Below, piece after piece: positions 22,702 to 30,704 of a stretch of DNA of 64,000 bases. Within the stretch, counting starts at the first letter, position 1. Each line of letters starts with the position of its first letter. The notes under the pieces are model-generated. The model was not told the DNA's origin. It was given only the letters and a program-made list of their open reading frames with translations, and made no database searches. The position numbers were made by a program, and so were the translations under genes. Source of the DNA: Bacteroidota bacterium. GTDB taxonomy: Bacteria > Bacteroidota > Bacteroidia > B-17B0 > Aurantibacillaceae. The DNA lies in contig JACCXH010000022.1 of the NCBI GenBank assembly GCA_013697245.1, positions 46,308 to 110,307 on the forward strand. The letters are read 5' to 3'.

Positions 22702-24096
22702 TTATCGAATGCCGGTTTTTGTATTCTTTCGTGCGGGCTTAAAGATAGAGTTTAATTTATACTCTATACCTTTTGAAGGTGCAAGCGCCGGAGATTGGGC
22801 CAAATAGCCAAAATTATTGATAAAAAAATAAGCTTCGGTGCCGGTAACAAAATAATTATCCTTTGCTGTTTTAGAAATTGATTTATCATAATTGTACCAG
22901 ATGGTCCAGGTGAATTTTGGATTTGTTTTTAAATAGTTGTTGTATGTTTTTAAACTATCGTCCAAACAAACGCTTACAAACACCACCTTATCACCAAACT
23001 TTTTCCGCAAGGCATCTATCTTTGGCATTTCGCGTAGGCTTTCAGTGTTATCGGTTGAGAAAAAATTTAAATACACCCATCTTCCTTTAAGTGAACTGAA
23101 TTCGCCAATGGTTCCATCTTTAGTTCTTGCAGAAAAACCGGGCGCCAACGAGCCGGTTTGCATTTTATTAAAATAGGCCAACATGTTGGATGCTATTTTT
23201 TTGTGCTGCTTTAATTTTGTTTTTTGATGAAGCTGAGATGTAATAACAGCAACCGCTCCAGGGGCAAAGTCTGTACTGAAATAAAAATCCCACAAATTCT
23301 TTAAGATTACCAATTCGCGTAAAGAGTCAGACTTTAAGAATTTATCGCCTTTCACATAATCAGATAATAACTCGTAATCTGCTTTTACATTAATGATATT
23401 GTAAAGTGTTTGCCCTTTTTGTGAAGACGCAAAAGCGTTTAAATAACCCTTAAAGCAGGCGTTAAAGAACTGCATGTACTCGTAATGGTTGTATTGAAGG
23501 GGCTTATTAATGATGTAGCCGTTAATTAAATAATTCTCGCCTCTTGAAACACTTGCATTAATAGAGGCGATGGAATACTCTACATAGTTTAAAAAATAAG
23601 GGTTATTTATTTTTTGATAACGTTTATCGCAGATCTTTTTAAGTGTATCGGCACGTTTGAACATCATGGGCCGGTTTAAAAATTTACTGTCTTTTGGATC
23701 GAACAAATTATTGAATTGTTTTTGAAAATCATAGGTAAGGATATTTAACTCCGTGGTATCGCTGCCTACAATGCCAATATTTATAGGTAATTCGGCATCA
23801 TTATTATAATCAAAATCTTTTTCCAATTCAGGAATAGTGATACCGTAAACAAAATCAGGCTGCACATATAATTTGGCAACTACATTTTGAATGGTTAAAA
23901 ATACCGGTTGTGTATAGTCCGATTGAAAATGCAATTCAAAATAACCATCGGCCTGGATGGTATCTACATCTTCTTTTTGTTTCGTGTTAGTGATATAATC
24001 GTTAATTGAGCTTAAGGTAATCTGCTTTCCGGCATACATCTTATGTGCTTTTCCTTTAATGATAATATTTTGCGAAAATCCCTTCGCAAAGATCAA
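22702..24096 (-). CDS. Exported thioredoxin-like (TlpA/AhpC-TSA type) protein, start uncertain
   Basis: 464 residues from a TTG at 24096. The C-terminal ~145 residues are a thioredoxin fold (SLAPGFSARTKDGTIGEFSSLKGRWVYLNFFST ... FVSVCLDDSLKTYNNYLK ... TGTEAYFFINNFGYLAQSPALAPS), but the usual CxxC is STDNTES, so it is not a classic disulphide enzyme. The N-terminal ~300 residues resemble the helical DUF preceding such domains in Bacteroidota. Reading in frame upstream of the TTG reveals a signal peptide (KPFLKYLVFLLIF) with no ATG, GTG or TTG before it; an ATG at 24146 is in the right place but one base out of frame across a run of seven A. Real start probably 24146 with frame correction, or ATT 24129. 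Confidence 0.78.
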   Translation of the reverse strand: MIFAKGFSQNIIIKGKAHKMYAGKQITLSSINDYITNTKQKEDVDTIQADGYFELHFQSDYTQPVFLTIQNVVAKLYVQPDFVYGITIPELEKDFDYNNDAELPINIGIVGSDTTELNILTYDFQKQFNNLFDPKDSKFLNRPMMFKRADTLKKICDKRYQKINNPYFLNYVEYSIASINASVSRGENYLINGYIINKPLQYNHYEYMQFFNACFKGYLNAFASSQKGQTLYNIINVKADYELLSDYVKGDKFLKSDSLRELVILKNLWDFYFSTDFAPGAVAVITSQLHQKTKLKQHKKIASNMLAYFNKMQTGSLAPGFSARTKDGTIGEFSSLKGRWVYLNFFSTDNTESLREMPKIDALRKKFGDKVVFVSVCLDDSLKTYNNYLKTNPKFTWTIWYNYDKSISKTAKDNYFVTGTEAYFFINNFGYLAQSPALAPSKGIEYKLNSIFKPARKNTKTGIR

Positions 24097-24162
24097 AAGG
24101 AAAACTAAATATTTGAGAAAAGGTTTAATTTTTTTATAACGGTCATTTAAAAAAAAGATACG

Positions 24163-24936
24163 TTAGTTCTCAATATGATCTATTGTAAACATATCCTGGT
24201 AATTGTCTGAAAGATCTCTGGATTTTCTTCCACCACCAACACTATGATAGGTATTAAAATCTATTATATTTGGATTTGTAAAAATCTCGTTAATGCTGGT
24301 ATTATAAAACACCTTGCTTTGTTTGTTTTTTTCCGCAATAAGTTTGTTGGTTAAATTAAAAGTACATTTTTTAATGAAGTTATCCGGTGCTGCAAAACCG
24401 CCAATGTGCATAGCATAAAAGTCTGCAATAGGTGTGGTTGTATTTTTATACTGACCTTCCAGTTTAAAAAATATGTAACCGGTGCTCCAGTCCCAAAACA
24501 TTAAACTATCCGGCGAAAGATCGCCTGTTTGCGAGCCGCTTATATTTCTAACACTATCCACTCCAATTAAAAATTCTATTTGATCATAACTTCCTTCAGG
24601 CAAATTTAAAACGGTGAAAGAGGTCACTCTTTCAACATGTTTTATAATATGGTAACTGTTGGGTTCAGAGAAAATAGTACCATCATTTCGCTTAAATTTA
24701 AGATTGCTGATGTAATAATTAAATTTTGTTACTGTAAAACTATCACCATTGGCATTCTTGTACCATTTTGTATTTACTACCAATGGCAAATTATCCACCA
24801 TAGCATTGAACTTAAATGTAACACTTGGCTGTTTGGCAGGTGTAGGGCTTTGCACTTCGATCTTTTGATCTTTTTTACAAGAGAGCAAAAAAATTGAAAC
24901 AAAAAGAAAAAAACTAAAAAAATTTAATTTAAACAT
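24163..24936 (-). CDS. MbnP-like lipoprotein
   Basis: 257 residues. Lipoprotein signal peptide (FFLFVSIFLLSC, lipobox Cys near 20). The body matches the MbnP pattern: VTFKFNAMVDNLPLVVNTKWYKNANGDSFTVTKFNYYISNLKF, GSYDQIEFLIGVDSVRN, SGSQTGDLSPDSLMFWDWSTGYIFFKLEG, with the conserved Asp/Trp residues. MbnP proteins are periplasmic or surface proteins linked to copper handling, usually beside a MbnH di-haem peroxidase; none is nearby. A TAAATTTG box ends 4 nt before the ATG. Confidence 0.8.
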   Translation of the reverse strand: MFKLNFFSFFLFVSIFLLSCKKDQKIEVQSPTPAKQPSVTFKFNAMVDNLPLVVNTKWYKNANGDSFTVTKFNYYISNLKFKRNDGTIFSEPNSYHIIKHVERVTSFTVLNLPEGSYDQIEFLIGVDSVRNISGSQTGDLSPDSLMFWDWSTGYIFFKLEGQYKNTTTPIADFYAMHIGGFAAPDNFIKKCTFNLTNKLIAEKNKQSKVFYNTSINEIFTNPNIIDFNTYHSVGGGRKSRDLSDNYQDMFTIDHIEN

Positions 24937-24940
24937 AGAT

Positions 24941-24948
24941 CAAATTTA
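24941..24948 (-). promoter_or_regulatory. -7 element of the MbnP-like gene
   Basis: TAAATTTG on the minus strand, exact match to TAnnTTTG, 4 nt (ATCT) before the ATG at 24936. No well-placed TTTG upstream. Predicts a leaderless start. Confidence 0.55.
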
Positions 24949-24963
24949 CAAAAAATTTATGTC

Positions 24964-25176
24964 TTATGGAACAGGATCGTACCCATGGCCACCCCAAGGA
25001 TTACAACGCAAGATACGTTTTAGTCCCATCCAACTTCCCTTTAAAGCGCCGTATTTAGTAATAGAATCAATGGCATACTGGCTGCAGGATGGGGTATAAC
25101 GGCACGAATTAGGCAAGATTGGCCTGAGGCAATATTGGTAAAATTTAACAAAAGCTATGGCAATTTTTTTAAACAT
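24964..25176 (-). CDS. yidD: Membrane protein insertion efficiency factor YidD
   Basis: 70 residues, complete. Family signature: [59 protein letters not shown], with all conserved cysteines and the CNPWxxGGxDPVP end (here GGHGYDPVP). An N-terminal amphipathic helix associates with the inner membrane, where YidD assists YidC-dependent insertion. Here it follows the FAH-family gene by 5 bp instead of rnpA, and is probably its cotranscribed partner. Confidence 0.95.
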   Translation of the reverse strand: MFKKIAIAFVKFYQYCLRPILPNSCRYTPSCSQYAIDSITKYGALKGSWMGLKRILRCNPWGGHGYDPVP

Positions 25177-25181
25177 CCGGT

Positions 25182-25787
25182 TTATTTAATGTTCAATTTT
25201 AAGAACGGTTTGTTATTTATAGATCCCTCCAAAACATCGCCGATCTTAACACCTGCAACGCCTTCGGGGGTACCGGTATAAATAAGATCGCCCACTTTTA
25301 AACTCACAAATTTTGAAACATAAGCAATAACTTTATCAAAGGAAAAAATAAGATCTTTAGAATTGCCGATTTGCCTGCTTTGGCCATTCACTTTTAATTC
25401 GAAATTAATGTTACCCAACTCAAGCGTTTCCTTTTTTACAAAAGAACCAATAGGAGCGCTATTATCAAAGGCTTTGGCCTTTTCCCAGGGTAAACCCTTT
25501 TCTTTGCATTTGGCTTGTATATCACGTGCTGTAAAGTCAATACCCAAGCCTATCTCATCATAATATTTATGAGCAAAACTTTCTTCAATATGCTTTCCGG
25601 CTTTACAGATCTTTAGCACCAACTCTATTTCGTGGTGCAGGTCTTTGGTAAAATCAGGGATATAAAAATCGCCTTCTTTTAAAAGGGCAGTATCAGGTTT
25701 CATAAAAAACACAGGCTCGGTAGGCAGATCGGCCTTCATTTCCTTGGCATGCTCAGCGTAATTGCGCCCAATACATATAATTTTCAT
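25182..25787 (-). CDS. Fumarylacetoacetate hydrolase (FAH) family protein
   Basis: 201 residues, the short FAHD1-like form. Conserved blocks: [36 protein letters not shown] (metal-binding Glu pair), [35 protein letters not shown] and [25 protein letters not shown]1-type enzymes act as acylpyruvate hydrolases or oxaloacetate decarboxylases with Mg. It is divergent from lhgO (74 bp between starts) and lies upstream of yidD. Substrate cannot be fixed from the sequence. Confidence 0.93.
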   Translation of the reverse strand: MKIICIGRNYAEHAKEMKADLPTEPVFFMKPDTALLKEGDFYIPDFTKDLHHEIELVLKICKAGKHIEESFAHKYYDEIGLGIDFTARDIQAKCKEKGLPWEKAKAFDNSAPIGSFVKKETLELGNINFELKVNGQSRQIGNSKDLIFSFDKVIAYVSKFVSLKVGDLIYTGTPEGVAGVKIGDVLEGSINNKPFLKLNIK

Positions 25788-25861
25788 ACATTCTTGTTAA
25801 ACTAAAAAGCAAAGATAAAGCAAAATTTCCAGCTTTATTTGGTACATTTACATCTGATTTT

Positions 25862-27079
25862 ATGGAACAAAAATTTGACATTATTATTGTTGGCGGAGGC
25901 ATAGTTGGCCTTGCTACAGCCTATAAACTTTGCAACTATCATCCCAATAAAACCATCCTGGTATTAGAAAAAGAGAAAGAAGTTGCACAGCATCAAACTT
26001 CGCACAATAGCGGCGTTATTCACAGCGGTATTTATTACAAACCCGGCACTTATAAAGCAAAGAACTGTGTTGACGGTAGAAGAGAATTGGTTCAGTTTGC
26101 AAAGGACTATAAAATAGCGCATGATATTTGCGGTAAACTTATTGTTGCAACTCATGAAAGCGAATTAGCGCACATGAACAAAGTGTTCAATAACGGTATT
26201 GCCAATGGTGTTGAGGATATGGAGATCATTGATCCAAAACGTATAAAAGAAATTGAGCCTTTTTGCGAAGGCATTGCAGGTATTCGCGTTGGTTGCACCG
26301 GTATTATTGATTACGACCAGGTTGCTAAAAAATACAAAGAGTTGGTAAATGCCAAAAATAATGGCAGCAAAGTACTTACCTCGCAAGAGGTTATTGGCTT
26401 TGAAAGAGGGCAGGACAGCACAACGGTAATTACTAAGACCGATAAATTTATTGGAAAATATATTATTACCACCTCCGGCTTACAAGCGGATAGAATGGCG
26501 AAGAAAGAAGGCCAAAAAAGTGATGCAGAGATCATTGGCTTTAGAGGAGATTATTACGACCTTACAGAAAAAGGTTTGCATAAAGTAAAGCATTTAATTT
26601 ACCCGGTACCAAATCCAAAATTTCCTTTTTTAGGCGTGCATTTTACGCGTATGATACATGGCGGAACTGAGTGCGGACCTAATGCTGTTTTTGTTTTTGA
26701 TCGCGAAGGTTACAGCAAAACGGCATTTAGTTTAAAAGATACCATTGATGCCTTCGGTTTTAAAGGCACCTGGAAATTCTTTGGGAAACACTGGCGCTTT
26801 GGTATGGATGAATACCGCGGGGCATTTAGCAAAACTTATTTTTTAAATCGTTTACGTAAATTAATTCCAAGTTTAGAAATGGATGAGATAGTTGCTGCAC
26901 GATGTGGTATACGCGCTATGGCACTGGGCCCGGAAGGAGAGATGCTGGACGATTTTAAAATTGAAAAACATGGTAATGCTATGCATGTTATTAATAGTCC
27001 AAGCCCCGCTGCTACTGCCAGCCTTGCTTATGGTAACGAAATTGCATTAATGGCAACAGAATATTTTAATTTGAAATAA
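25862..27079 (+). CDS. lhgO: L-2-hydroxyglutarate oxidase
   Basis: 405 residues. FAD-binding Rossmann motif FDIIIVGGGIVGLATAYKL (about 4-22) followed by VLEKEKEVAQHQTSHNSGVIHSGIYYKPGTYKAKNCVDGRREL, the hallmark of LhgO. Further conserved: IVDYDQVA-type stretch (GIIDYDQVAKKY), FRGDYYDLTEKG, LIYPVPNPKFPFLGVHFTRMIHGGTECGPNAV, and INSPSPAATASLAYGNEIA. The enzyme oxidises L-2-hydroxyglutarate to 2-oxoglutarate at the membrane, a metabolite-repair or lysine-catabolism step. Complete and canonical in length. Confidence 0.95.
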   Translation: MEQKFDIIIVGGGIVGLATAYKLCNYHPNKTILVLEKEKEVAQHQTSHNSGVIHSGIYYKPGTYKAKNCVDGRRELVQFAKDYKIAHDICGKLIVATHESELAHMNKVFNNGIANGVEDMEIIDPKRIKEIEPFCEGIAGIRVGCTGIIDYDQVAKKYKELVNAKNNGSKVLTSQEVIGFERGQDSTTVITKTDKFIGKYIITTSGLQADRMAKKEGQKSDAEIIGFRGDYYDLTEKGLHKVKHLIYPVPNPKFPFLGVHFTRMIHGGTECGPNAVFVFDREGYSKTAFSLKDTIDAFGFKGTWKFFGKHWRFGMDEYRGAFSKTYFLNRLRKLIPSLEMDEIVAARCGIRAMALGPEGEMLDDFKIEKHGNAMHVINSPSPAATASLAYGNEIALMATEYFNLK

Positions 27080-27100
27080 ACCGTTTTATTTGTAAATTTG
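27071..27100 (+). promoter_or_regulatory. Promoter of the DUF433/DUF5615 operon
   Basis: TTG (27071-27073), 19 nt, TAAATTTG (27093-27100), then GGT and the ATG at 27104. Both elements match the Bacteroidota consensus. The -33 box lies within the last codons of lhgO. Confidence 0.7.
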
Positions 27101-27103
27101 GGT

Positions 27104-27328
27104 ATGCTAAATGTTTCAGAATACATAGAAATTAACACACAGATCAGGTTTGGAAAACCAATAGTTAAGGGAACACGTATTTCAGTAAAAGATGTATTAT
27201 CCTGGTTAGCAAATGGAATGAATTCAGAAGAAATTATTTCTGATTTCCCTGAATTAACAAAAGATAAAATAAATGCTTGTCTTTTTTTTGCTGCAAATCA
27301 ATCTGAATTTTACGGAATTGCTTCGTGA
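27104..27328 (+). CDS. DUF433 antitoxin-like protein
   Basis: 74 residues from ATG 27104; the in-frame TTG at 27098 lies inside the -7 box and cannot be the start. DUF433 pattern: EYIEINTQIRFGKPIVKGTRISVKDVLSWLANGMNSEEIISDFPELTKDKINACLFFAA. This small winged-helix-type domain is the usual partner of DUF5615 PIN-like proteins and serves as antitoxin/repressor. It overlaps the toxin gene by 4 nt (GTGA). Confidence 0.9.
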   Translation: MLNVSEYIEINTQIRFGKPIVKGTRISVKDVLSWLANGMNSEEIISDFPELTKDKINACLFFAANQSEFYGIAS

Positions 27329-27669
27329 AAATATTAGTAGATCAAAATATTTCTTATAAATTAAAAACATTTAATCAGAATACTCCATTTGAATTTATCC
27401 ATGTTAGTGATGTTGGCTTAGCTGGTAAATCTGATCTTGAAATTTGGAATTATTCAAAAATAAATAATTTAGTGATTCTAACATTTGATAACAACTTTTA
27501 CAATCTATCATTATTAAATCAAAGTCATCCTAAGATCCTATTGTTGCTAATTGGGAATAGTTCGACAAAGAATCTGATAAATGTTTTATTAAAAAAAGAA
27601 AAAGATATTTTAGAATTTATAACCGGTTCAGACCATGAAAAAATATATTGCTTAAAAATTATTCAGTAA
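27325..27669 (+). CDS. DUF5615 PIN-like toxin
   Basis: 114 residues from a GTG at 27325. Begins KILVDQNISYKLKTF, the first acidic strand of the PIN-like fold, followed by HVSDVGLAGKSDLEIWNYSKINNLVILTFDNNFYNL, with conserved Asp residues, and KILLLLIGNSSTKNLINVLL. DUF5615 proteins are predicted ribonuclease toxins paired with DUF433. The pair sits as a small insertion between lhgO and dapA. Confidence 0.9.
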   Translation: MKILVDQNISYKLKTFNQNTPFEFIHVSDVGLAGKSDLEIWNYSKINNLVILTFDNNFYNLSLLNQSHPKILLLLIGNSSTKNLINVLLKKEKDILEFITGSDHEKIYCLKIIQ

Positions 27670-27676
27670 ATACTTT

Positions 27677-28561
27677 ATGAGAAATAATAACTTAAAAGGA
27701 ACCGGTGTAGCAATTGTAACACCCTTTACAAAAAAAGGAAATGTTGATACTGCTGCCCTATCGCAAATTGTAAAACATTTGCATAATGGTAAAGTAGAAT
27801 ACATTGTTGTTTTGGGAACTACCGGCGAAACAGCTACCCTTAGCAAAGAAGAAAAAAAATTGGTTATTGATACCGTTATTAAAGCAAACGCAAAGAAAGT
27901 GCCTTTGGTTTTAGGTATTGGTGGAAATAATACAGCCGAAGTAATTGAAACAATTCAAAAAACAGATCTTAAACCATTTGAAGCTATTTTATCGGTAGCC
28001 CCCTATTATAACAAACCAACCCAGGAAGGTTATTACCAGCATTACAAAGCGATTGCAAATTCAACCAAAAAAGATATAATACTTTACAATGTGCCGGGCC
28101 GCACCGGCAGCAATGTTACCTGGGAAACACAATTAAGAATAGCGCGCGATTTTAAAAACATTGTAGCAACTAAAGAAGCCAGCGGCAGTATTGAACAAAT
28201 AATGAAGGTGATAAAAAATAGACCAAAAGATTTTTTAGTCATTAGCGGCGATGATAATTTAACACTACCTGTAATTGCCGCCGGTGGTGATGGTGTAATT
28301 TCGGTGGTAGCCAATGCTTTTCCAAAAGATTATAGCGAAATGGTGAGGTTATCTTTAAAACATAAATTTGCCGAAGCACAAAAATTACATTATGGCTTAA
28401 TGGATATTACCGATCAGTTATTTGCGGATGGCAACCCGGGAGGAATAAAATATGCTTTAAGCATCTTAAAAAAATGTGATCCTTCTGTTCGTTTGCCATT
28501 ATGCGAACCAAATGATAAAGTAAAAAAAGCCTTAGTAGAACTAATAAAAAAATATAAATGA
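27677..28561 (+). CDS. dapA: 4-hydroxy-tetrahydrodipicolinate synthase
   Basis: 294 residues, standard length. It condenses pyruvate with aspartate semialdehyde in lysine/peptidoglycan biosynthesis. Motifs: GVAIVTPF, VLGTTGETATLSKEEK (substrate-binding TT), APYYNKPTQEGYYQHY, LYNVPGRTGSNV (catalytic Tyr) and VATKEASGSIEQ (Schiff-base Lys). GDGVISVVANAFP follows. Its stop overlaps the start of the phosphoribosyltransferase gene (ATGA), suggesting an operon of dapA, the PRTase and the PP2C phosphatase. Confidence 0.96.
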   Translation: MRNNNLKGTGVAIVTPFTKKGNVDTAALSQIVKHLHNGKVEYIVVLGTTGETATLSKEEKKLVIDTVIKANAKKVPLVLGIGGNNTAEVIETIQKTDLKPFEAILSVAPYYNKPTQEGYYQHYKAIANSTKKDIILYNVPGRTGSNVTWETQLRIARDFKNIVATKEASGSIEQIMKVIKNRPKDFLVISGDDNLTLPVIAAGGDGVISVVANAFPKDYSEMVRLSLKHKFAEAQKLHYGLMDITDQLFADGNPGGIKYALSILKKCDPSVRLPLCEPNDKVKKALVELIKKYK

Positions 28562-29061
28562 GTAAGGTAAAGATCTTGGATACCCTACAGATCAATCAAA
28601 AATTAAGCCGCTTGGCTTATGAGATCTATGAAAATAATTTTTCTGAAAAAGAATTATTAATTGTTGGTATTGATGGCAACGGTTACAAGGTAGCCACTAA
28701 TTTAAGTGAAAAACTAAAAAAGATCTCGCCCTTAAAAATAACTTTAGGAAAGATTACCTTAAATAAAGATAAACCATGGGAAGGTGAACCTTTAACCGAT
28801 TTTGAAGAAAAGATCTTTGTAAACAAAACCATTATTTTAGTGGATGACGTTTTAAATAGCGGAAAAACCTTAATGTATGCTGTAAAATTATTTTTGGATA
28901 AACCGGTAAAGAAAATAAATACAGTAATTTTAGTTGACAGAAGTCACACACGTTTCCCTGTAAAAGCAGATTTTGTTGGTTTAAGATTAAGCACCACATT
29001 ACAAGAACATATAGAAGCAGATTTTTCAAAAAAAGGTAAAGAAACCGTTTATTTAACTTAA
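28558..29061 (+). CDS. Phosphoribosyltransferase (PyrR/PRT-like)
   Basis: 167 residues with a type I PRTase fold. The PRPP-binding loop is IILVDDVLNSGKTLMYA (about 97-113). LLIVGIDGNGYKVATNLSEKL is the N-terminal PPi-binding region, and DFVGLRLSTTLQEHIEADF resembles the PyrR C-terminal part. It may act in pyrimidine regulation or salvage, but PyrR-type RNA binding cannot be confirmed; no pyr genes or PyrR leader are nearby. It overlaps dapA by 4 nt and is followed 6 bp later by a phosphatase gene. Confidence 0.85.
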   Translation: MSKVKILDTLQINQKLSRLAYEIYENNFSEKELLIVGIDGNGYKVATNLSEKLKKISPLKITLGKITLNKDKPWEGEPLTDFEEKIFVNKTIILVDDVLNSGKTLMYAVKLFLDKPVKKINTVILVDRSHTRFPVKADFVGLRLSTTLQEHIEADFSKKGKETVYLT

Positions 29062-29067
29062 GAAAAA

Positions 29068-30303
29068 TTGTCTGACCAATCAAAAATATCACAACAAAAA
29101 CACATCCAGGATCTAAAACTGAATGCGTTACTTGAGGTGACAAAAGCCATTAATAATAATTTTTCTACAGGGCAACTACTTGATCTTTTTCAGGATATAC
29201 TTGAAAACCGCTTGGGTGTTGGAAAACTAGTGTTGTTTAGTTTTGATACCGAATGGAAATGTTTACTTAAATATGGTATAAAAAAAGAAGCGGCCAACAT
29301 TCAATTCGAGAACGAATTACTTTCTATTAGCGAAATTGAGACCATTAATTTTAGCAAAGGTGAATTAAGTAAACAATTTGAGATCGTAATTCCGGTATTT
29401 CATAAAAAAACACCAATGGCTTATGTTCTATTAAGCGATGTGAATGAAGAAAAACTGGAACTAAGCGCAGCCATTAAACATTTACCCTTTGTGCAAACGC
29501 TTACCAATATTATTATTGTTGCTATCGAAAATAAAAAATTATTTAAAGAGAACATACAACGAGCACAAATTAAAAAAGAGTTAGAGCTGGCGCAAAGTAT
29601 GCAACAAATGCTTTTCCCTAAAGACCTTCCTAACTCAGATGGTTTGCTGGTTGCCGCCAGGTATTTACCGCACCAACAGGTGGGTGGCGATTATTATGAT
29701 TTTATTAAATTAAATAACCACGAATTTGTTTTTTGCGTAGCGGATGTTAGTGGCAAAGGCGTAGCAGCTGCATTATTAATGAGCAATATACAGGCTACGC
29801 TGCAAAGCCTAATAACCTTTACACATAATTTAAAGGACATTGTTATTGAATTAAATAAACGTGTAATTACAAATGCCAAGAACGAAAAATTTGTTTCGTT
29901 ATTTTTAGCAAAGTTAAATACCAAGAGCCAGCAGCTAACTTATATTAATGCCGGGCACAACCCCCCTATTTTATTCTACGAAAATAAATTCTGCGAATTA
30001 TCTAATGGCTGCCCCTTACTAGGTATTGCCGAGGTGTTACCGGTAATTAATGTCGAGATCTTTAATTACACTTCAGAATTTACATTGGTTTGTTATACTG
30101 ATGGTTTGACAGATACGATGAACATGGAAAATGATACCATCAGTATTGAAGCGGTTGAAGATCTTATTGCAAAGAATAATAAAGCAACGCCGGAGTTTTT
30201 AAATAAAACAATATTATTTTTTGCCGAAGAATTTAAAGGTGAAAATGAATTTCCTGATGATATTGCATTGCTTACGTTAAAAGTGAGCGACCTGCACTTT
30301 TAA
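29068..30303 (+). CDS. GAF-like plus SpoIIE/PP2C serine phosphatase (RsbU-like)
   Basis: 411 residues from TTG 29068. The N-terminal ~165 residues resemble a GAF-type sensor (KINALLEVTKAINNNFSTGQLLDLF pattern, FQDILENRLGVGKLVLFSF). A helix ELELAQSMQQMLFPKDLP leads into the PP2C domain: VGGDYYDFIKL, VFCVADVSGKGVAAALLMSNIQ, TYINAGHNPPILF, LVCYTDGLTDTMN, DDIALLTL, with all metal-binding Asp residues. No transmembrane segment, so cytoplasmic. Likely dephosphorylates an anti-anti-sigma-type protein; none is nearby. Unlike the TPR proteins at the window start it is complete. Confidence 0.92.
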   Translation: MSDQSKISQQKHIQDLKLNALLEVTKAINNNFSTGQLLDLFQDILENRLGVGKLVLFSFDTEWKCLLKYGIKKEAANIQFENELLSISEIETINFSKGELSKQFEIVIPVFHKKTPMAYVLLSDVNEEKLELSAAIKHLPFVQTLTNIIIVAIENKKLFKENIQRAQIKKELELAQSMQQMLFPKDLPNSDGLLVAARYLPHQQVGGDYYDFIKLNNHEFVFCVADVSGKGVAAALLMSNIQATLQSLITFTHNLKDIVIELNKRVITNAKNEKFVSLFLAKLNTKSQQLTYINAGHNPPILFYENKFCELSNGCPLLGIAEVLPVINVEIFNYTSEFTLVCYTDGLTDTMNMENDTISIEAVEDLIAKNNKATPEFLNKTILFFAEEFKGENEFPDDIALLTLKVSDLHF

Positions 30304-30657
30304 TTATTTTATCTCTAAAACTTTATCAGTAGTTTTACCTTCCTCTAATTTAATAAGCGTAGTTGCAGTAGTGGTACCAACCGATGCGGTCACATCAAAA
30401 ATAGCCGGTAATTTAAATATAAAAGACACTTTCCCGTTTTGATCGGTTGTGCCGCTAGCTTTTACATCACCGGTTCTTGTTACCGGAGGCGTACCGGTTT
30501 TTACATTTGCAAACAATCGTACTTCAACATTACTCATTGGTTTACCTTGTGCATCATTACAAATAATATTTGCCTGGCAATCTGTTTTCTTTTGGCAACC
30601 AATGAAAAAAATAGTTACAAAACCAAAAGCTATAATTGAAGTAAAATAATTTTTCAT
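30304..30657 (-). CDS. Small Ig-like lipoprotein
   Basis: 117 residues. Lipoprotein signal peptide ending FFIGC (Cys near 21), then a single carboxypeptidase-regulatory or transthyretin-like beta domain: NIICNDAQGKPMSNVEVRLFANVKTG, ASGTTDQNGKVSFIFKLPAIFDVTA. Probably anchored in the outer or inner membrane. Function unknown. It converges with the phosphatase gene with no spacer. A TATATTTG box sits 26 nt upstream of its ATG. Confidence 0.75.
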   Translation of the reverse strand: MKNYFTSIIAFGFVTIFFIGCQKKTDCQANIICNDAQGKPMSNVEVRLFANVKTGTPPVTRTGDVKASGTTDQNGKVSFIFKLPAIFDVTASVGTTTATTLIKLEEGKTTDKVLEIK

Positions 30658-30704
30658 GAATATTGTTTTAGGTGTTAATCAAATATAGTAAAAAATACAA
30701 AGGC

